Below are positions 13,501 to 22,500 of a stretch of DNA of 64,000 nt, one piece after another; positions within the stretch are counted from its first letter, which is position 1; every line of letters starts with the position of its first letter. Position numbers and translations under genes: made by a program. Under the pieces are notes generated by a model. The model was not told the origin of the DNA, made no database searches, and saw only the letters and a list, made by a program, of their open reading frames with translations. This DNA comes from Pyxicephalus adspersus (lineage: Eukaryota; Chordata; Amphibia; Anura; Pyxicephalidae): the NCBI RefSeq assembly GCF_032062135.1, contig NC_092860.1, forward strand, positions 130,739,484 through 130,803,483, written 5' to 3'.

Positions 13501-16500
13501 CATATCTCTGACAAAGTTCACAGAACCTAGAAGACAGAAGATAATAATTATTCATAATAATGATAAATAAAATAAACTAAAAGAGTGAGTGGTTGTAGAT
13601 ATATGATCTGACATTCACAAGCAGTGGAATTGATTGGCAGTTCCAATATATGTTTACTTGAGAGGATAGGTCCTGCATATCTAAGGCAGTAGCACTGGTA
13701 GGTAAAGGAAATTGTCACCAGCTCAGCTGATGTTCCTCTGAGCAAACACCAACCACTCCCTACAGCCATAAGAGTATCGCCCAATCAAGTTGAAAATGGC
13801 TGGACTGGGCAACTGTCTGTCTCATGTCCATGGGGTCTGTTTGGATAGAGATTTGCAGAACTGCTTCCCATGCCTGTGTAACGTTTTCTTGCAGGACTCC
13901 AACTACAATTTTAATGCTCCAGCACAGGGTCCAGGTGGGGAAAATAATGCAAAGTTGACACTTTCCTAGAGCATTTAAGTTCCTAATAAGAACAAAGTAA
14001 TCCCCAACTAATGTGAATCTAATAATATTATAAGCAAACTTATAGACTATGGGACTTTGTTGCCAACTGTTCACTATAGAAAACTTCTTATCACTCTTTC
14101 TGCCCTATAGTTCCACACACGGCTTGCATAAAGAACCACCGAATATAACAAGGGACCTAGACGTGTTACATCAATGTAGAAGAATCTCCAGGTTGTACAT
14201 CTATTATTCAAAATAATAAAGTCAATTTAGATTTTGTCTCCTAAGGAATTTATGTATCCTGCTACTTGATAAAGAATCAAATGCCATTTGCAAAAATAAA
14301 GTGTAACCAACAAGATTCTTAAATAAAGCTTTCTATACAATGTACTGCTTTAGGCAAATATATTTGAAGTGTCCTACCGTATTTTCCGGCGTATAAGGCG
14401 ACTTGGCATATAAGACGACCCCCAACTGATTGGTTAGAGTGGTCTGCCAATTAATTGGCAGACCACTCTAACCAATCAGTTGGGGGTCGTATTAAATGCC
14501 CAGTATTGTACTGTTCCTTCTGCCTGTCAGATCTCCCTATTGTGCGAGAACTGAGAGGCAGAAGGAACAGTACAGTACTAGTTCTAAGGAATGAATGGGC
14601 GCATTCCTTTTTAATGAATGGGCGTGTTCTAGTGGAGAGCCAATCCAGGCTCACGTCCTCCTGTGCAGGCTCGTGTTCTCCTGTGCAGCTTGCACAGGAG
14701 GACTCGCGGGGACTCGACCGCATCGGACGTGAAGCAAGCTGCAGGTAAGTATCCGGCGTATAAGACGACCCCCGACTTTGGCACAGATTTTTCAGGGGGT
14801 TACAAAGTGGTCTTATACGCCGGAAAATACGGTACTTTAGTTATATCAGCACAATGTACAGCAACTCATAACAGCTAAAATGAAGCCAACTCTGCTCTCT
14901 AACACAAATTAAATAACAACACATTACTGGATCAGCTTTTCACTGACAAACACATGCTACAACTAAACATTCTGAGCATAAAAGACATCTCAAAACTACG
15001 ATAATATGAAAGTAAGCAAATTAACTTTTCATAGTTAACTTGAATAGCATGTACAATTTATATTATTTCTGCTGCACCTGTAGCCTTCATTTGCTGGAAG
15101 CACAACTTGTTTAGGTGAGAGATTGGTGAAAATGCGGACTGGTGACTGTTTCCTTCCAGTCTTCCCATGCTTGTATACAGTATGGTTATCATAGTCCACC
15201 TGAAACACCATAAAAACCAACAAAAATCATAACCAGGATAAAAACTGTGCATAACCCAACAACCACAGATGTACAAAAATATTCCAGATTTTAAAGTAGG
15301 ATATTTATAAGAAACCATATGTAAGATAACAAAGCATGTCCCCTAAGCATGCAATTACCTGATAATCCAGCATGCTAAACCCAGCAGAAGACTGCAGAAT
15401 ACGAGACTCAAAGAAGTAAGGAAAAATCCAAAATGTGGGCAGCTCTATAGAACTTCCTGGTAAGGAGAAACATGTTTTACTATTCAATGGTGACGAGTTT
15501 GACTTATTTTAATAGTCTGCAAAGCTATCCAATCTGCAGTGGCACAGAGCAACCACATTTAAACCACATTTAATCCACAATATCAAACAAAAACATATAT
15601 GCCAAACTTTCTGGCAGAGAATGTGTTTGGTAACAACCTTTCAGACAGGCAAGCAAAAGTGTTTCCGTATTTGCAACAAAAGGGAATGGAGCGAATGGGA
15701 GCTCCACAGCATCACCACTATAAAAAAAATATTAAAGTGCAGTGAAGATACATTGGTACCTTGGTATACATCCGCTTTGGAATAAGTCCTGTTTGGACAC
15801 AATATATTTTGCTGGGTATACAATCTTTGTGCTAGAACTTGTATGGGTCAAAATGAGTCATAACCCCGTGCGCTACCCTTATTTACCTCTTTGGAGACAA
15901 AGCCACGACTGCCCACGAGCGTCAGTACGCCAGTTGCTACCATTCAGTGAATAACGCGCGCTATAACTCTCTGTGAATTACATAACATCTCCTCCTCCAC
16001 CCTTCTCAGCACCATCCTAGTAGGCACTCAACTCTTCTCAGCAAGGTAAAGGGAGGTTAAATTTTCATTTATTTCATCTAATTGCTTTTGTATTTATGTA
16101 TTTTAGTATCAAGCAGTGTTTAAATTATTCTATACAACCCAATCAATGTATAATATGCCAATTTTCATGGGAACGGATTCATCATTTTCCTTTATTTCTT
16201 ATGGGAAAAATGTGTTGGTATAAGTCCAAGGAGCTGGAACGGATTACGAATTTATATCAAGGTACCACTGTATCTTGTTTATCTTAAATTTTATTTTTGA
16301 ATTCTGACTGGTGCCATTGATTTGCTTTTCAGTATTGTAAAGGTAGACAGGAATTATTTACCTTTGTGCCTGCCGAATTTCCTGTACTTCATTTACAATT
16401 TAATGTATAGTTCCCCCATTTAAACTAGATAACGGCTACTATTTTGTGTAGTCACCACCTTTATGGTCAGGGGGATACTGCTTATGTTTTCCGATCCCTG

Positions 16501-19500
16501 AATATAAATAACTGACACAAACTTAATGTTAAATGGCTGCAAAATTTGAGGGTTTGCAAAATGGCTATAGAAACATCATTTCATCTGGGAGTTGTCTGTG
16601 AAAATTTAATCGAGTTTAAAATATGTTCCTGTGTGTGTTTTAAATGGGTAACAGAACACACATGCAAGCTCTACACTTTAATCCACTGGTCCCTATTTAA
16701 TGTACAACGCTGCATACTATGTTTGCGCTATATAAATCCTGTTTAATAATAATAACTGGTACAATTTGAAGTTACTAAGATCCATAAAAGGCAGCAGCAC
16801 TCCCTCTAGTGGATAATTATGATAACAAATCCAAACCTGAAAATTCTAAACATTGGGGCAGATTTTTTGAAGCTCTCAAAGATTGGAGAAGATAGACTAT
16901 CATGGGTGAGCCTGGGAAATCCAGCAAACCTAGAATGCATCTGTCGAGGATTTAATGCATTTGTCAGCCAATAGCAAATGGTTTTTTGGAAAGCTATTCC
17001 AGGTTAGCTGAATCACCCGAATCAACCTGTTGGTCTATCCTTTCCAGGTTTGGAGAGCTTTTATAAATTAGGCCCTATGTCTAAAAAACTAAGCAACAAT
17101 CAGTACCAGCGTACCTGTGTTTGATGCGTTCTTCCACATGTCACTCATTTTTTTAAAGCTGAAAGCAAGTGGTTCCACTAAACCTCCAAATGGTGGGTCG
17201 GTCACCATGATAACCCCTCTCCCATCATCTTCCTGCAAGAAATGCTGGCAAACAGCCTTTGGAGCCTAGAAAACCAAAATGATTTCTTAACACGATTGTT
17301 AGCAGTCATTTACATAAATTATTTTATACATTTAAAAGATTTTACACTGTTCATAAAACAAATAAATACTTGTGGAGGTTTGTCCAGGTGTCATACTTTC
17401 TATTAACTCAGGAAACCTGAATATCTAGATTTTATAGAGATCAATATAAAAGTACTCATTATACACAATTAACATGCAACTAAGAGACAAGAGTTTTGCT
17501 TGCTGTTTGGAAATGTGAATATTAAGGTAATTTTAATAATAGTTTATATGCCAGACTGGAAGTCATAACCAAAATGGTTAAAAGGGGAACACCCCCTTTT
17601 ATTGCTGCACCATCCATCAGCAAGAAAAAAAAAAAAGTTGAAGAAGGCTGTATAAATAGCATACCTCTCCACCAAAAAAATGATGGTTAAACATGTTGTA
17701 GTGGCAAAAATCATCTTTGCTATAGAACTGGGAATACCTAAGAAACAAAAGACACAAAATGTTATAGCAAACACTGATGCTCATTATTGGAGCTTCATGA
17801 GAGAGAGAGACACTGCCATTAACCCATGGGACACCACCTCCTGAGTGGTTCTAGTCATTTAGTCTTTTATGCCTACACAACTATTAATATTATCATGTAT
17901 TTTTATGAAGTCAATATTTTTCAAAGCACTTTCAGGTGTCTATAGTCATATCACTAAACACAATGGTTTTGTTTTGGCCTGGTACGGCACTGCTGAATGA
18001 TCCCAATAGTATGTGGCTTTTTTCACCTGTGGATTTTATACAACCTGCAATTAATGTATAAAGGTAATGTAAATGCTAAAAAAGCATAAAAGTAAATCTG
18101 TCATGGAATAAATATAAGGGCTGACACTGATGACCTTCTTCTGCACACGTGAGTCTCCTGTATGCTGCTCTTTAGAATTAATCCTTTCTGAATCAGTAAT
18201 CTGAAGCAAGCGAGGATATCAGAAAAGTCAGAATTTCCTACCAGTGTACTTGTTTTGGATCTGTCACACAGTGCTAATACCTGAGGATTTAGCTTGACCA
18301 GCAATTAACATTCTCAGTGGGAGAGTTTGACAATGCAAGCCCTAATGTTTCTCTGATCACAGATTTCATTTAAAAGGCTAAATAGCGATTGGTTTACATG
18401 GCAAGCATGGCTGGGCTTACCTGAAATCAATATCTAATAGCAGACTCTTCACTTTTGGCTTGGAGCCTTCACATCCCTGATGTCTGATCCATTCATGTAA
18501 CCTATGATATATAGCCAGAATATAGTTATTTTTCAATACAAGTGTTACCTGAACAGTGAGAAGGAGAGAAGCGGAAAAACAGCCTGTGTGATTTCTAAAG
18601 AGTGTCCCCTAAAATGTTGTTGGAATTGTGTTTGTTTTATATGTAAAACAGCATAACAGAATTTTTAAATGTAGCCCAATTACCAACGGCAGTAAAGCTC
18701 CCTTCCGCCCACAAAAAAATATCTGCAAATATAACTGCTGTGCCCTGAGTATGATGGCTCAGATCTCTGCAACAAAAAACAAAGTGCTGAATGATTTCAA
18801 GCAGAAGGGTCCTTGTCAAATACCAGAATTTTAGAAGGTCCCATTTAAGAATAGATCTGAGTCCCAAGGATCACCAAATCATTTATTGGGTGATCTTGTC
18901 TACCTCAAGAGTTAGATGTGCTTATTTGATAAGATGATAGAGCAGTGCAGCGGCAGAAAGAAAAAGAATGAAGAGAAAATAACGTAATTTGTATGTTTTT
19001 TTCTCTATTTTTTATATTCCCCACTAAAACATAAAAAACATAAGTCCATCAAAACTTCAACCACTAGGGAAATAAACATGTCCCCGATAAAACTCGATAG
19101 ACATAGTTGCCCCAGGAGTTCCAACATGGGAAAAAAATTACATCCTGATCCCATGAGGCAATCGGTTGTTCCCTGGATCAAGTCTCTGTTATCTTTAGGG
19201 TAACTCTTTAATACCTAGTTATATCCTGTGCTGAAACTACTTCAAGAGAGAGCCTTTTCCACATTTTCACAGACCTTACAGTGAAGAATAATTGTATTTC
19301 ATACTGATTGTGGATTTTATGGTATTTATTACTCGCAGAAATTAGAAAAATTAAAAAAAAAAACAACTTAATAGGAAAGTGGTTCAAACCATCATAGCAT
19401 GAAGTTTAGGTTTGCTCTACTGAGTATCATATTGACCTCTTTTGTATCAAAACCTGAAAGTAATGATGGTAAAGTTTACACAAGGGTGATTACCAGACCG

Positions 19501-22500
19501 AAAGCCTCATACCTTGGTGTACCGACACACAGGACTCGTCTATAGCCCAGGCCGATGATGGTATCCAGCAGGAACGAGCAGCTTCTGTCTGCAAACAGGT
19601 ATTGTGCATTGCTTTTCTTGTTTTCCAGTGGATGAAGGAGCTGACTTGGTCTCCTCAACTGGGATACAGAAATATCACCAATTATATGATGACCAGAATG
19701 ACCCTCCCATTCATTTTGCAGCAAGAGCTGCTGGCAATTTTGACAAAATTTCCTTTTTGCAAGTGGAAGCCCAATGAACTCTTGAAACCTGGTGTGAAAA
19801 AACATACACTGAACAGTAACTATCTAGGTAATGACATAATGAAGTAATCTATTTTTATTTTAAAATGTCATCCCCCTGTGACCTCATTATACTTATTCGT
19901 TTCAGGAATACACACTAGTCATGCTCTGCCCACTACATGTTCTGTAAATACAATGTCGCTGTGGATGAGAGGTAGGGATGTGCTCATGTAGATACCCTTC
20001 AAAACCATTTTAAATATAGAGAATTAAGATTCACACGTAACAAATAAATTTTACAACATAATTGGGAATCATGAATACATAGTAATAATATATATATATA
20101 TATATTATACAATATATGAATGTATTTTTAACAAGGGTGACCAATAAATAACATGGCATGAATCAAACATGTTCTTCGCTTCTGTGAATTACAGCTATTA
20201 AAACAATTATAAAAAACAAAAATACAGCAAATAAATAAAGAAATCAAAAATATAAAAAGTGTCCTGGTTCTTTCAATTTTTTTTAATTGGTTGTTGTAAA
20301 AATTAGTGAATAATGACCTGATACAACATGTAGCCACAGAGCTGTTTGCAAACCTGACCTGCATACATGTTCCATGGCCGGCATACATGTTCCTTGGCCA
20401 GTGGCCGGCATACATGTTCCATGGCCATGGCCGGCATACATGTTCCATGGCCATGGCCGGCATACATGTTCCATGGCCATGGCCAGCATACATGTTCCAT
20501 GGCCATGGCCGGCATACATGTTCCTTGGCCGGCATGCATGTTCCTCGGCCAGTGGCCGGCATGCATGTTCCTCGGCCAGTGGCCGGCATGCATGTTCCTC
20601 GGCCAGTGGCCGGCATGCATGTTCCTAGACCATGGCCGGCATAGATTTCCTTGGCCATGGCCAGCATACATGTTCCATGCAATAGCAATGAACTAAATTC
20701 CACCAAAGGCTCCCTTTAATTAGCCTCAATCTCCATTTTTGGGAAGCTTGGCAGTGAACCAGCGTCATGTAAAAAAATGGTTAAAAAAAAAAAAATAATG
20801 GTTATTTAGAATCAACAGACAGAAATGTCTTCCTTTAGAAAGGTACCTGATCAAGTATTGGTCATGGGACATAGGAGGCTGACAGCTACGGTTATATTCT
20901 TTTCTAGCTTCATGTTTGGCTTCTGAAACCTATCCAGCAAGAACAAAGAGAATAAGAAATACATAAGACAATCATTTTATAAAAGCACTGTGCCCAAAAC
21001 ATACAGGGACCCTTTCCTAGGTGATAATAAGCCCAAATTGTTTTTGTCTGGGGCAAAAGGTTGATTGGATGTAATAGGCAGAACAAAATCCAATACTTTT
21101 AGGCATGAGACCCATTGCTCATTAAGAGACTGCTCTGTGCCAATATGGGCAATAACCAGCATGGAAGTTGCCCAATATGCACATACACTTGGCTATATCT
21201 AAAGAGAAACCTTGCACTGTAATAAGCAAAGAAAGAAAGACATGATAAATAAAGGCTTGGACAGCCTTCTAACAACAGGTACACAAGTTCTCCAAGTCAT
21301 TTTTACCTTTTCATCTGCCCACTGGAAGAATTTACAGTCTTTTCTATCCCGGCAGGCTGAACAGGCATAAAATCTCCTGCCATCCTCCTTCCCTTTGGAG
21401 GTTTTTACAAATAATAATGTTGGACCTATGGGATTAGACACAAACATTTATTAATAGTATACCTGTGCTCTTAAATTGTTAATGTATCAGTTTTTATTTA
21501 TGTTGCTAACAAAGAGTCAAAGATTCATTAGTTATTTGCAAAGAACACCAACCAGTCATGACAATTGACACCCTGAAGAACATTGGGTGAATCTTATTAA
21601 CCTATCAGCATGTTTTGTGATTGTGGGAAGAAAACATAAAAGACAAATAAACAGCATAAAGTGTCTATCATTGCAGCTGAACACCTAAAAATGTACTGCA
21701 GGAAGAAAATGCAAACGTTAGGGAATCAATTCAGTTATTAGTAGAAATAATAAAAGAAAATAAACCTGTGCCAGCCTTTTGTTCCCGGATGCACAGATTA
21801 AGTGTAGCAGCAATTAAACTCAGATAATGTCGCATCTATGCTTCCTCAGCAATATTAATATCATTAAACCTTTTATGAACGCGGTATATACATATTGAAA
21901 CATCACTGCATTAATATCTTCCTTTATTTATCCACCAAGGACAAATGTAAACACTGGTGCCCCATAGCTGCTCTCCGCTGACAGCCCGGGATGCACAGAC
22001 TCCAGAATTTGGTATATTGGGAGACACTATATGAAAACATCAGCATATAGAGAAGAACAGACTTGTATAAGTATATAATCATTGCTTGGAGGTATTAGAG
22101 GAATTCATCTAATTTATCCATCTACATACACAGCCGTTTGGCTCTATTAGGTAACAATGTTGTCATTATCAGAATATGTGGCAGTGAATGCTTGTAATGT
22201 TTTTAATAGATGGGATTTATTACTTCAATCTTGATGCCGGTCTTATAACTTCCGAGGAAGCAGATGCTGCAAAACCCATCAAAACTGAGACTGGATATGT
22301 ATTGGTTATATACTTGTAAAATATGAAGGATATAATTCTATTTTCATGATGGAATAAACTACCGTATTTTTCGGACCATTAGACGCTCCGGACTATAAGA
22401 CGCACCAGGTTTTCCGCACGGGAAAACAAGAAAAAAAAAATTCATTTGATTTCCCCTGAGATCCAGCGTGCGGCACTTGTGCCCGCCCATGAAGGCGGCG

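Noticed and set aside
14451..14748. Overlapping open frames on both strands
   Set aside because: They fall in the palindromic MITE; the mirrored protein strings result from the inverted repeat.
20128..20706. Long open frames on both strands with MYAGHG/HVPWP-type repeats
   Set aside because: They arise from the 26/27 bp minisatellite; frames shift between units and no splice sites or conserved product support coding.
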